DNA of 5,806 nucleotides from Clostridia bacterium. GTDB lineage: Bacteria > Bacillota_A > Clostridia > Oscillospirales > CAG-272. Position 1 is the stretch's first letter. Each line of letters opens with the position of its first letter. A model generated the notes under the pieces. The model did no database searches, was not told the origin of the DNA, and saw nothing but the letters and a program-made list of their open reading frames with translations. The stretch lies in assembly GCA_017626655.1 (NCBI GenBank), contig JAGAIH010000110.1, positions 1-5,806 on the forward strand. The letters are read 5' to 3'. Made by a program: the position numbers and the translations under genes. Positions 1 through 5,080 of the stretch are shown here, piece after piece.

Positions 1-990
1 ATCGCTGACCAGCTGGATCTCGCATTCCAGGCGGTAGCGGTAGAGCTTTTCCACCTCGTCCTGCACCAGGCGGACCAGGGCCTTGACGTCCTCGGCGGTG
101 GCGCCGCCGCGGTTGATGATGAAGCCCGCGTGCTTCTCGGACACCTGCGCCCCGCCCACGGAGACTCCCTTGAGTCCCGCCGTGTCGATCATGCGGGCGG
201 CGAAATTGTCCACGGGACGCTTGAAGACGCTCCCCGCGCTAGGGTACTCCAGGGGCTGCTTCTCCCGGCGGGAGTCTATGTTCTTCTGCATCTGCTCGCG
301 GATGGCGGGGCCGTAGCCGTAGCTCAGCTTGAACACCCCGCTCAGGACCACCCAGTTGGGATGCTCCAGGAAAATACTGTGACGGTAATCCAGCTTCATT
401 TCGGTATCCCGAAGCTGACCCGTACAGCCGTTGGTCAGATCATAGTAGTCGGCGGAGACCAGCACCCGCTCCACGTCGGAGCCGTAAGCCCCCGCGTTCA
501 TGACGATGGCGCCGCCCACCGTCCCGGGGATCCCGTAGGCGAACTCCAGACCCGACAGCTCCCGCTCAGGCTGACCGCAGGCGTAGGCCAGGGCCATGAG
601 AGGAGCGCCGCATTCGGCGTAGACGTGGCAGTAGGGCTCGCCCCGATCCACGGCCTCACGGCGGAAGGCCTCGCGGTCGGGGGCGGAATCCTCCTCGTAG
701 ACCACCCGCTTGGCCCTGGTGGTCAGAACGACCAGACCGCAGAAGCCATAATCCGAGACCAGGACGTTGGAGCCCTTGCCCAGGACGCGGAGGGGGCAAC
801 CGTCCCCCAGATCCCGCCATAGGGACAGGACCGTAACCAGCTGGGCCTTACCCGACGGCCATACCGCCAGGGCGGCGTTCCCGCCGATCTTGAAGGAGGT
901 ATGAGCCGACAGAGGCTCGTTCCATTTGCAGAGAATACCGCCCGCGCGGAAGGCCTCATACAGGGCTTCCAGGGCTTCCTTAAAGGGCAT
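1..990 (-). CDS. murB: UDP-N-acetylenolpyruvoylglucosamine reductase MurB (C-terminus cut by window edge)
   Basis: This enzyme reduces UDP-GlcNAc-enolpyruvate to UDP-MurNAc with NADPH and FAD in the cytoplasm, the second committed step of peptidoglycan synthesis. The reverse strand is open for 330 codons from the ATG at 988-990 to the window edge. Visible hallmarks are HTSFKIGGNA (30-39) and VLGKGSNVLVSD (69-80) of the FAD domain, GLEFAYGIPGTVGGAIVMNA (147-166), DYRHS (201-205) with the expected catalytic Tyr/Arg, SAGSVFKRP (251-259) with the proton-donor Ser254, and GGAQVSEKHAGFIIN (279-293). LECEI (321-325) probably carries the C-terminal catalytic Glu324, so only a few residues are missing. 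Bacillus-type MurB proteins are about 300-310 residues; the excess here includes a charged stretch at about 98-118. AAAGGAG at 996-1002 supports the start. It lies 64 bp downstream of the HAD gene on the same strand and is probably co-transcribed with it. Confidence 0.96.
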   Translation of the reverse strand, partial: MPFKEALEALYEAFRAGGILCKWNEPLSAHTSFKIGGNAALAVWPSGKAQLVTVLSLWRDLGDGCPLRVLGKGSNVLVSDYGFCGLVVLTTRAKRVVYEEDSAPDREAFRREAVDRGEPYCHVYAECGAPLMALAYACGQPERELSGLEFAYGIPGTVGGAIVMNAGAYGSDVERVLVSADYYDLTNGCTGQLRDTEMKLDYRHSIFLEHPNWVVLSGVFKLSYGYGPAIREQMQKNIDSRREKQPLEYPSAGSVFKRPVDNFAARMIDTAGLKGVSVGGAQVSEKHAGFIINRGGATAEDVKALVRLVQDEVEKLYRYRLECEIQLVSD

Positions 991-995
991 ATCGG

Positions 996-1002
996 CTCCT
1001 TT
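996..1002 (-). promoter_or_regulatory. Ribosome binding site of murB
   Basis: AAAGGAG on the minus strand lies five bases before the ATG at 988-990 and fixes the murB start. Just upstream of it is a GC-rich inverted repeat (CGCGCG, GT, CGCGCG at 1005-1018). No T-tract follows, so I do not call that repeat a terminator. Confidence 0.75.
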
Positions 1003-1054
1003 CCCGCGCGGTCGCGCGTAGTCGATTCCATCGAAAAGCAATTATCGGAAAAAT

Positions 1055-1741
1055 TCAGCCAAGCAGAATGGCTTCAATATCGGAAAGACGGCTGACGGTG
1101 TAGGTGATCTCCATATCCGCCGGGGCGGCCTTTCCCTTGGGGTTGAACCAGCAGGTATCCAACCCCGCGTTGATGCCCCCTCGAATGTCCGAGGACAGGG
1201 AATCACCGATCACCAAAGCCTCCTTGGGGTCAAACCCGGGGATCGCGGCGGCCACCAGATCGAAGAATCTCTTTTCGGGCTTGGCACAGCCCATCTCCTC
1301 CGAGATGAAGGAGCGGTTAAAGTAGGGCGCCAGGGCGCAACCGCCAAAGCGGCTCTTCTGTACCGCCGTGATGCCGTTGGTGACGATATACAGCTCGCAT
1401 TTCCCATGAAGAGCCTGGATCAGCTCCAGGGCGCCCTCCAGAAGACAGGTCTGCTGACCCAGGGCGGACTCGTAATCCCGCGCCATCCGCACGGGATCCC
1501 CGCTGTAGCCGATGGAGGCGAAGAAATCCCCAAAGCGCTCGATCTTGAGGCGGTCGCGGGTGGTCAGACCCAGCTCCAGCCGCTTCCAATGGCTGTCGTT
1601 GATGGCGGAATAGACCGCGACGGTGTCCTCGCCGTGGGGAAGGCCACGGGATATAAGGCAGGCGCACAGAGCGTTGCGCTCGGCGCGGGTGAAGTCCAGA
1701 AGGGTATTGTCAGCGTCAAACAGGGCGATGCGGTAGGGCAT
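1055..1741 (-). CDS. HAD-superfamily hydrolase, YjjG-type (probable nucleotide or sugar phosphatase)
   Basis: This 228-residue protein is a cytoplasmic haloacid-dehalogenase-type phosphatase. All four HAD motifs are visible: FDADNT with nucleophile Asp9 and acid/base Asp11, IVTNG with Thr121, CAKPEKRFFD with Lys154, and VIGDSLSSDI with Asp180 and Asp185. The helical cap between motifs I and II, including RLKIERFGDFF (64-74), resembles the YjjG/YfnB group. Characterised members act on non-canonical pyrimidine nucleotides, but the substrate of this protein cannot be read off. The same frame stays open back to an ATG ending at 1936. I chose the ATG at 1739-1741 because GGAAGGAG (1748-1755) precedes it, the protein then starts at the usual family position, and the best promoter (1800-1828) lies inside the longer frame. 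The gene is followed 64 bp later by murB and diverges from the kinase operon. Confidence 0.9.
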   Translation of the reverse strand: MPYRIALFDADNTLLDFTRAERNALCACLISRGLPHGEDTVAVYSAINDSHWKRLELGLTTRDRLKIERFGDFFASIGYSGDPVRMARDYESALGQQTCLLEGALELIQALHGKCELYIVTNGITAVQKSRFGGCALAPYFNRSFISEEMGCAKPEKRFFDLVAAAIPGFDPKEALVIGDSLSSDIRGGINAGLDTCWFNPKGKAAPADMEITYTVSRLSDIEAILLG

Positions 1742-1747
1742 AGGGGT

Positions 1748-1755
1748 CTCCTTCC
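1748..1755 (-). promoter_or_regulatory. Ribosome binding site deciding the HAD gene start
   Basis: GGAAGGAG on the minus strand lies six bases before the ATG at 1739-1741. It favours the 228-residue product over the longer upstream in-frame ATG. Confidence 0.75.
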
Positions 1756-1799
1756 AAAGGGTATGCGGCGGGGGGAATGCGTGTGAATACTCATTGTAT

Positions 1800-1828
1800 A
1801 TCATATCACAAAATCCCGCTTTTTGCAA
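1800..1828 (-). promoter_or_regulatory. Probable promoter of the HAD-murB unit
   Basis: Read on the minus strand, TTGCAA (1823-1828) is followed by a 17-base spacer and TATGAT (1800-1805), preceded by TGA as in an extended -10. Transcription would start near 1793, giving a leader of about 50 bases before the HAD start codon. It is prediction only; no competing better match was seen in the divergent region. Confidence 0.6.
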
Positions 1829-1878
1829 GACCTCCGACACAGATTTTTCTCGTTTTTTGACAAAAATCACATCCATGC

Positions 1879-1907
1879 TTGACAAACTGATTTGGACATG
1901 GTACAAT
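1879..1907 (+). promoter_or_regulatory. Sigma-A-type promoter of the kinase-SIS operon
   Basis: TTGACA (1879-1884) is a perfect -35 hexamer, followed by exactly 17 bases and TACAAT (1902-1907), one mismatch from consensus. Upstream sequence is rich in A and T runs (about 1843-1870). Predicted start is near 1914, giving a short leader of about 28 bases. An inverted repeat (1891-1916) covers the -10 and start site, which suggests repression of an otherwise strong promoter. Confidence 0.8.
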
Positions 1908-1916
1908 GTATCCAAA
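1891..1916. promoter_or_regulatory. Inverted repeat over the operon promoter, candidate operator
   Basis: TTTGGA (1891-1896) and TCCAAA (1911-1916) are perfect 6-bp arms separated by 14 bases that include the -10 hexamer. The interior is only weakly symmetric. A two-fold symmetric site at this position is typical of a repressor operator, but no regulator gene lies in the window and I cannot assign the regulator family. Confidence 0.4.
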
Positions 1917-1927
1917 CAGTATGCCTT

Positions 1928-1933
1928 AAGGAG
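1928..1933 (+). promoter_or_regulatory. Ribosome binding site deciding the kinase start
   Basis: AAGGAG lies eight bases before the ATG at 1942. Another ATG at 1935 sits only one base from this site and in a different frame, so it is unlikely to be used. Confidence 0.75.
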
Positions 1934-1941
1934 CATGACCC

Positions 1942-2913
1942 ATGTCCAAGACCTACTACCTCGCCGCCGACGGAGGCGGCAGTAAGCTGCAAGCCATTCT
2001 CTACGACGAAAGCTACCGCATCATCCGCACAGGTCGGGTGGCGGGGGTCAATACCCTCTACAAGCCTGCTGAGGTTGTCCGCAATAGCATAGAGGGAATG
2101 ATGAAAGAACTACTTCAAGGAGAGGACGGTGAGGGACCCATCACCCGTATTGCCGCCGCTGACCTCTGTATGGTGGGCTCGGGGGACGTCATGCGGAATA
2201 TCCTCACAGGACTGGATCACGTGGGGGAGATCGCCTCCCACAGCGAGCCCGTGGTAGGCCTGGCCGCCTGCCTGCGTACCGAGGGCGCCGTTGCCCTGTC
2301 GGGGACGGGATCCGACGCCTTTTTCGTCAAGGACTGTCAATGCGTACAATCCATCGGCGGCTGGGGTCCCCTCCTGGGAGATGAGGGAAGCGGCTACGAT
2401 ATCGGTCTCAACGCCCTGAAGGCCGCCATCTACTCCTACGACGGCCGCAGGGACAAGTCCATGCTCTACGACCTGGTCATGGAGAACTGGCGCCTGGAGC
2501 ATTTGTGGGGGCTCGTCCACCACCTGGCGGGGAATCCCGACGCCCGCCACGAGGTGGCCTCCGCCGCCAAGCTCTGCGCCAAGGCCGCCCATGCGGGAGA
2601 CCGCGCCGCCCTCCGCATCTACGAGCACGCCGCCCTGGAGATGTTCCTCCAGGTCCGTACCGTCATCGAACAGCATCGGGAGGAATGGGACGGCACCACC
2701 GTAGTCATGGGCGGGGCCTGGAAGGGCCACCCCAGAATGTTCGAGGTCTTCAAGAGGGAAGTAGAGCTTCTGTTCCCCGAGGCAAGGGTGTCCCTGCCGC
2801 TGTACGAGCCCGTGGTGGGCTGCGCCGTCCTGCGGGGACTCAGGGAGGGAAGGACCCTTGCCGAACTGGATACCCTCTTGGCCGAGGGCTTTTCCCCATT
2901 CCGATATCAGTAA
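1942..2913 (+). CDS. BadF/BadG/BcrA/BcrD-family sugar kinase, N-acetylglucosamine-kinase-like
   Basis: This 323-residue cytoplasmic protein has the actin/hexokinase-like ATPase fold. The first phosphate loop is AADGGGSKLQAIL (8-20) and the second is ALSGTGSDAF (118-127). GGWGPLLGDEGSGYDIG (139-155) closely resembles the signature of eukaryotic and bacterial GlcNAc kinases, and VVMGGAWKG (254-262) fits the adenosine-binding segment. Length matches single-domain amino-sugar kinases and not the activators of 2-hydroxyacyl-CoA dehydratases, which also lack dehydratase partners here. The likely reaction is ATP-dependent phosphorylation of GlcNAc, glucosamine, MurNAc or a related amino sugar; the exact substrate is inference. 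It is first in an operon, 15 bases ahead of the first SIS gene, so its product is a plausible substrate for the SIS proteins. Confidence 0.88.
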   Translation: MSKTYYLAADGGGSKLQAILYDESYRIIRTGRVAGVNTLYKPAEVVRNSIEGMMKELLQGEDGEGPITRIAAADLCMVGSGDVMRNILTGLDHVGEIASHSEPVVGLAACLRTEGAVALSGTGSDAFFVKDCQCVQSIGGWGPLLGDEGSGYDIGLNALKAAIYSYDGRRDKSMLYDLVMENWRLEHLWGLVHHLAGNPDARHEVASAAKLCAKAAHAGDRAALRIYEHAALEMFLQVRTVIEQHREEWDGTTVVMGGAWKGHPRMFEVFKREVELLFPEARVSLPLYEPVVGCAVLRGLREGRTLAELDTLLAEGFSPFRYQ

Positions 2914-2928
2914 AGAGAGGTACCCGAT

Positions 2929-3672
2929 ATGTCCGTGATTCAAGATTACTACGCCCGCATCAGCGAGATTTTGGCCGAGGTCTTCGACAAGGAGGCCGAC
3001 AATATGGAAAGTGCCGCCGAGGTTCTGGCCGCCGCCAACGAGGAGGGCCGCTCCATCTTTGGCTTTGGCTGTAACCACGCGGGTCTCATCACCCTGGAGC
3101 TGTTCTACCGCACCGGCGGCATGGTGACCGTCAATCCCATCCGCGCCCCCGGCATGATGCTGGAGCTGTCTCCCCCCACCATGACCAGCGAAATGGAGCG
3201 CATCCCCGGGTACGGCAGGATCATTCTGAACAACGAGCCCTGCAAGGAGGGCGACGTCCTCATCATCCATTCGGTATCGGGACGGAACGCCGTCACCATC
3301 GACATGGCCGAATGCGCACGTGAGAAGGGCATGACCGTCATCGTGGTCACCAACATGAACACCGCCACCTCGGTCACCTCCCGCCATCCCTCGGGCAAGA
3401 TGCTCCATGACTTCGCCTCCATCCTCATCGACAACCACGGCGACCGCGGAGACGCCACCGTACAGCTCCCGGGCTTCGAGCAGAAGCTGGCCTCCTCCTC
3501 CACCGTGGTGGGCGCCGCCATCCTCAACGCCGTCACCGCCCGCGCCTCCGAGCTGCTCTGGGAGAAGGGCATCAAGCCCCCCGTCTTCATGAGCGGGAAT
3601 ATTGACGGGGGCGATGCCTACAACAAGGCCGTCATCGCCGAGCATAAGGACAACATTTTTTACATGAGATAA
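2929..3672 (+). CDS. SIS-domain protein, UPF0309/sugar isomerase type (SIS-A)
   Basis: This 247-residue protein has a single SIS (sugar isomerase) phosphosugar-binding domain. Visible parts are an N-terminal helix pair (1-40), IFGFGCNHAG (43-52) corresponding to the GxGHS-like loop of UPF0309 proteins, ELFYRTGG (57-64), SEMERIPGYGRIIL (87-100), GDVLIIHSVSGRN (108-120) with the phosphosugar-binding Ser/Gly loop, SGKMLHDFA (155-163), and a C-terminal FMSGNIDGGDAYNK (220-233). It matches the family throughout with no obvious loss. It starts 15 bases after the kinase with AGAGAGG (2914-2920) before it. The family binds phosphorylated sugars, but I know of no settled reaction for this subgroup, so function is open: isomerase, deaminase or etherase. 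It is paralogous to the next gene and may form a heteromer with it. Confidence 0.87.
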   Translation: MSVIQDYYARISEILAEVFDKEADNMESAAEVLAAANEEGRSIFGFGCNHAGLITLELFYRTGGMVTVNPIRAPGMMLELSPPTMTSEMERIPGYGRIILNNEPCKEGDVLIIHSVSGRNAVTIDMAECAREKGMTVIVVTNMNTATSVTSRHPSGKMLHDFASILIDNHGDRGDATVQLPGFEQKLASSSTVVGAAILNAVTARASELLWEKGIKPPVFMSGNIDGGDAYNKAVIAEHKDNIFYMR

Positions 3673-3684
3673 AGGAGAAATACC

Positions 3685-4332
3685 ATGTTGATCGACCGAT
3701 ACCATCAAGCCGTAGAGGAACTTCTAAAGACCGTCCGCGAGACCCAGAGAGAAGCCATCATCAAGGCAGGAGAGCTGGTCGCCGAGGCCGTTGAGAGCGG
3801 CCATAAGATCTACCTGGGCCACATCGTCCACGGCATCGAGATGGACCTCATCTACCGTGGCGGCGGCCCCATCTTCTACAAGGAGTACAAGCCCGGGGAG
3901 ACCGAGCTGAAGGAAGGGGACGTCCTCTTCGTTTCCTCGGTGTCCGGGCGCACCAAGTCGGTGGTGGACCTGGCTTGGGACTGTATGCAGAAGGGCATCA
4001 AGGTCATCGCCCTGACCTCCATGGTCTACGCTTCCCAGGTAGATCCCGTCCACGAGTCGGGGAAAAAGCTTCATGAGTTCGTCACTCTGGCGCTGGATAA
4101 CTGCGCTCCCGCCGCCGAGGCCATGCTGGAGGTGGAGGGCATCGAGGCCCACTACGCCGCCGCCTCGGGCATCGCCTCGGACTACATCATGTGGAGCCTG
4201 ACCTCGGTCTGCGTGGAGAAGATGCTGGCCGATGGCTTCACCCCCGGCATCCTCAAGTCCGCCAATTTCCCCGGCGGCAACGACTACAACAAGCAGATCA
4301 TCGAGCCTCACTACGACGAGTTCGGGTGGTAA
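3685..4332 (+). CDS. Second SIS-domain protein, shortened paralogue (SIS-B)
   Basis: This 215-residue protein aligns with its upstream neighbour along its whole length: IYLGHIVHG (42-50) matches IFGFGCNHAG, DLIYRGGG (54-61) matches ELFYRTGG, GDVLFVSSVSGRT (78-90) matches GDVLIIHSVSGRN, SGKKLHEFV (125-133) matches SGKMLHDFA, and LKSANFPGGNDYNK (190-203) matches its C-terminal block. Between the Gly-Gly motif and GDVL it has about 27 fewer residues, losing the ERIPGYG helix region. It starts 12 bases after the previous gene, and AGGAG (3673-3677) directly follows that gene's stop, so translation is likely coupled. It may have a different substrate, or be a partner subunit. It is the last gene before the operon terminator. 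Confidence 0.83.
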   Translation: MLIDRYHQAVEELLKTVRETQREAIIKAGELVAEAVESGHKIYLGHIVHGIEMDLIYRGGGPIFYKEYKPGETELKEGDVLFVSSVSGRTKSVVDLAWDCMQKGIKVIALTSMVYASQVDPVHESGKKLHEFVTLALDNCAPAAEAMLEVEGIEAHYAAASGIASDYIMWSLTSVCVEKMLADGFTPGILKSANFPGGNDYNKQIIEPHYDEFGW

Positions 4333-4341
4333 ATGATAAAA

Positions 4342-4373
4342 AACGCCTCACAGGGATGTGGGGCGTTGTTTTT
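4342..4373 (+). terminator. Rho-independent terminator of the kinase-SIS operon (probably bidirectional)
   Basis: AACGCCTCAC (4342-4351) pairs with GTGGGGCGTT (4358-4367), ten pairs with one G-U, around a six-base loop, followed by GTTTTT. It begins nine bases after the SIS-B stop. A run of A residues before the stem gives a T-tract on the other strand, so it could also stop leftward transcripts. Confidence 0.9.
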
Positions 4374-4382
4374 GTATAGTAA

Positions 4383-4405
4383 AACCACGCGTTAGACGCG
4401 TGGTT
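4383..4405. repeat. Left-end hairpin of the IS200-type element
   Basis: AACCACGCGT (4383-4392) and ACGCGTGGTT (4396-4405) form a perfect 10-bp stem with a TAG loop. This matches the subterminal imperfect palindrome that TnpA recognises at the left end of IS200/IS605 elements. On the minus strand the stem is followed by TTAC, which extends its final TT to a four-T run, so it may weakly terminate leftward transcription. Confidence 0.82.
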
Positions 4406-4428
4406 CGGTAAGAATTACATAGTTGATC

Positions 4429-4457
4429 ATGACATAAAAACTCCTTTGTTGTATAAT
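4429..4457 (+). promoter_or_regulatory. tnpA promoter inside the IS
   Basis: ATGACA (4429-4434) is one mismatch from the -35 consensus, followed by 17 bases and a perfect TATAAT (4452-4457). The predicted start is near 4464, leaving a leader of about 47 bases. The start lies downstream of the left arm (4441-4452) of the inverted repeat that can mask the ribosome binding site. Confidence 0.72.
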
Positions 4458-4500
4458 AAGGGTGCGGCTGCCAACTGCACAAATAAAAACAACAAAGGAG
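4441..4500 (+). promoter_or_regulatory. Fold-back leader able to mask the tnpA ribosome binding site
   Basis: CTCCTTTGTTGT (4441-4452) is the exact reverse complement of ACAACAAAGGAG (4489-4500), which contains most of the tnpA Shine-Dalgarno sequence. An inner stem, GTGCGG (4462-4467) with CTGCAC (4475-4480), has one G-U pair. RNA entering from outside would contain both arms and hide the site; RNA from the internal promoter would lack the left arm. Comparable fold-back inhibition of read-through transcripts is known for IS10, and leader structure limits IS200 translation. Confidence 0.7.
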
Positions 4501-4502
4501 GT
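4494..4502 (+). promoter_or_regulatory. Ribosome binding site of tnpA
   Basis: AAAGGAGGT is a near-perfect Shine-Dalgarno sequence eight bases before the ATG at 4511. Seven of its nine bases lie in the right arm of the fold-back inverted repeat. Confidence 0.85.
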
Positions 4503-4510
4503 CATTTACA

Positions 4511-4972
4511 ATGAGTATAAATGACGTAAATAGTTTATCACATACGAAGTGGAATTGCAAGTACCATATTGTGTTTGCTCCAAAATATCGAAGAAAAGTG
4601 TTTTTTGGAGAAAAGAGAGCGGAGATCGGGAAAATACTGCGACAACTCTGCGAGTGGAAAGGAGTACGGATCATAGAGGCAGAAGTGTGCCCGGACCACA
4701 TCCATATGCTCGTAGAGATACCGCCCAAAATCTCCGTATCCAGCTTTATGGGTTACTTAAAGGGTAAGAGTAGCACGATGCTGTATGAGCAATTCGGCGA
4801 ACTGAAGTACAAATACCGAAATCGGGAGTTTTGGTGTAAAGGATACTACGTCGATACGGTAGGGAAAAACGAGAGCCGAATTGCCGAATATATCAGCAAC
4901 CAGCTTAAGGAAGATATGTTAGGTGAACAACTGACAATCAGCGATAAGGGCCCGTTTACGGGTAGCAAGTAA
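4511..4972 (+). CDS. tnpA: IS200-type transposase TnpA (Y1 HUH nuclease)
   Basis: This 153-residue protein is a single-domain Y1 transposase that cuts and rejoins single-stranded transposon ends through a 5'-phosphotyrosine bond, acting as a dimer. The N-terminal part HTKWNCKYHIVFAPKYRRKV (11-30) is the usual family start. CPDHIHMLVEI (60-70) holds the HUH metal-binding motif His63-Ile-His65. FWCKGYYVDTVG (107-118) is the conserved strand, and EYISNQ (126-131) holds the catalytic Tyr127 and the metal ligand Gln131. Length matches intact IS200 transposases and there is no frameshift or stop. Codon use is more A/T-rich than in the neighbours, as expected for a mobile gene. Expression should be low: the ribosome binding site can be masked and an antisense promoter candidate lies early in the gene. 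Confidence 0.95.
   Translation: MSINDVNSLSHTKWNCKYHIVFAPKYRRKVFFGEKRAEIGKILRQLCEWKGVRIIEAEVCPDHIHMLVEIPPKISVSSFMGYLKGKSSTMLYEQFGELKYKYRNREFWCKGYYVDTVGKNESRIAEYISNQLKEDMLGEQLTISDKGPFTGSK
4532..4560 (-). promoter_or_regulatory. Weak candidate antisense promoter within tnpA
   Basis: On the minus strand, TTGCAA (4555-4560), 17 bases, then TAAACT (4532-4537) preceded by TGA could start an RNA near 4525 running back over the tnpA start codon and ribosome binding site. IS200 of Salmonella makes such an antisense RNA. The -10 match is poor, so this is tentative. Confidence 0.25.
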
Positions 4973-5050
4973 CAGTCCCCACGCAGTTGGCAGTTCGTAT
5001 AGATGCGTTTACGCATAGCGAAGAATGGAGGGCTATGCCCGCATGTGAAA
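4973..5050 (+). other. Structured non-coding segment between tnpA and the right-end hairpin
   Basis: No gene is seen here. The segment holds GCAGTTGGCAG (4983-4993), an exact reverse complement of 4468-4478 in the tnpA leader; a small hairpin ATGCGT-TT-ACGCAT (5003-5016); and GGGC-TAT-GCCC (5030-5040). It is probably part of the IS right end or the tnpA 3' untranslated region. There is no tnpB, so it is not an obvious guide RNA. Confidence 0.45.
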
Positions 5051-5073
5051 AACCACCCGCTTGGCGGGTGGAT
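5051..5073. repeat. Right-end hairpin of the IS200-type element
   Basis: CCACCCGC (5053-5060) and GCGGGTGG (5064-5071) form a perfect 8-bp stem with a TTG loop. The outline matches the left-end hairpin, with paired substitutions that keep the stem. On the minus strand the stem is followed by five T residues (from the A-run at 5048-5052), so it looks like an intrinsic terminator for leftward transcription. On the plus strand only a loose GTTTATTT follows. Confidence 0.8.
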
Positions 5074-5080
5074 GTTTATT

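Larger units (their letters stand above)
4376..5080 (+). mobile_element. IS200-type insertion sequence (IS200/IS605 family, tnpA only)
   Basis: The element carries one Y1 HUH transposase gene between two subterminal hairpins (4383-4405 and 5051-5073) and no tnpB. Its total length of about 700 bp fits IS200. Its base composition is visibly richer in A and T than both flanks. Such elements move as single strands, with no terminal inverted repeats and no target duplication, so exact ends cannot be fixed here; the given ends are approximate to about 10 bases on each side. The left end abuts the T-tract of the operon terminator. All required parts (gene, promoter, both hairpins) look intact, so it may be active. 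Confidence 0.87.

Noticed and set aside
130..822. Plus-strand open frame opposite murB (230 codons)
   Set aside because: Shadow of the murB codons on the other strand. MurB is supported by many conserved motifs, and this frame has none.
1857..1862. A second TTGACA upstream of the kinase operon
   Set aside because: No -10-like hexamer lies 16-18 bases downstream. The copy at 1879-1884 has correct spacing to TACAAT and explains the promoter better.
1742..1936. N-terminal extension of the HAD protein back to the ATG ending at 1936
   Set aside because: The extra 65 residues resemble no HAD domain, and they cover the predicted HAD promoter. A good ribosome binding site sits directly before the inner ATG at 1741.
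2110..3708. Long open frame on the minus strand (532 codons) across the kinase and SIS-A genes
   Set aside because: It lies opposite two well-supported genes. The translation is rich in Gly, Val, His and Asp with no recognisable domain, as expected from the reverse of GC-rich codons. There is no convincing ribosome binding site or promoter.
4973..5073. TnpB-type guide (omega) RNA at the right end of the IS
   Set aside because: The structured segment ends at the right-end hairpin as a guide scaffold might, but there is no tnpB gene or fragment here, and single-gene IS200 elements are not known to need one.
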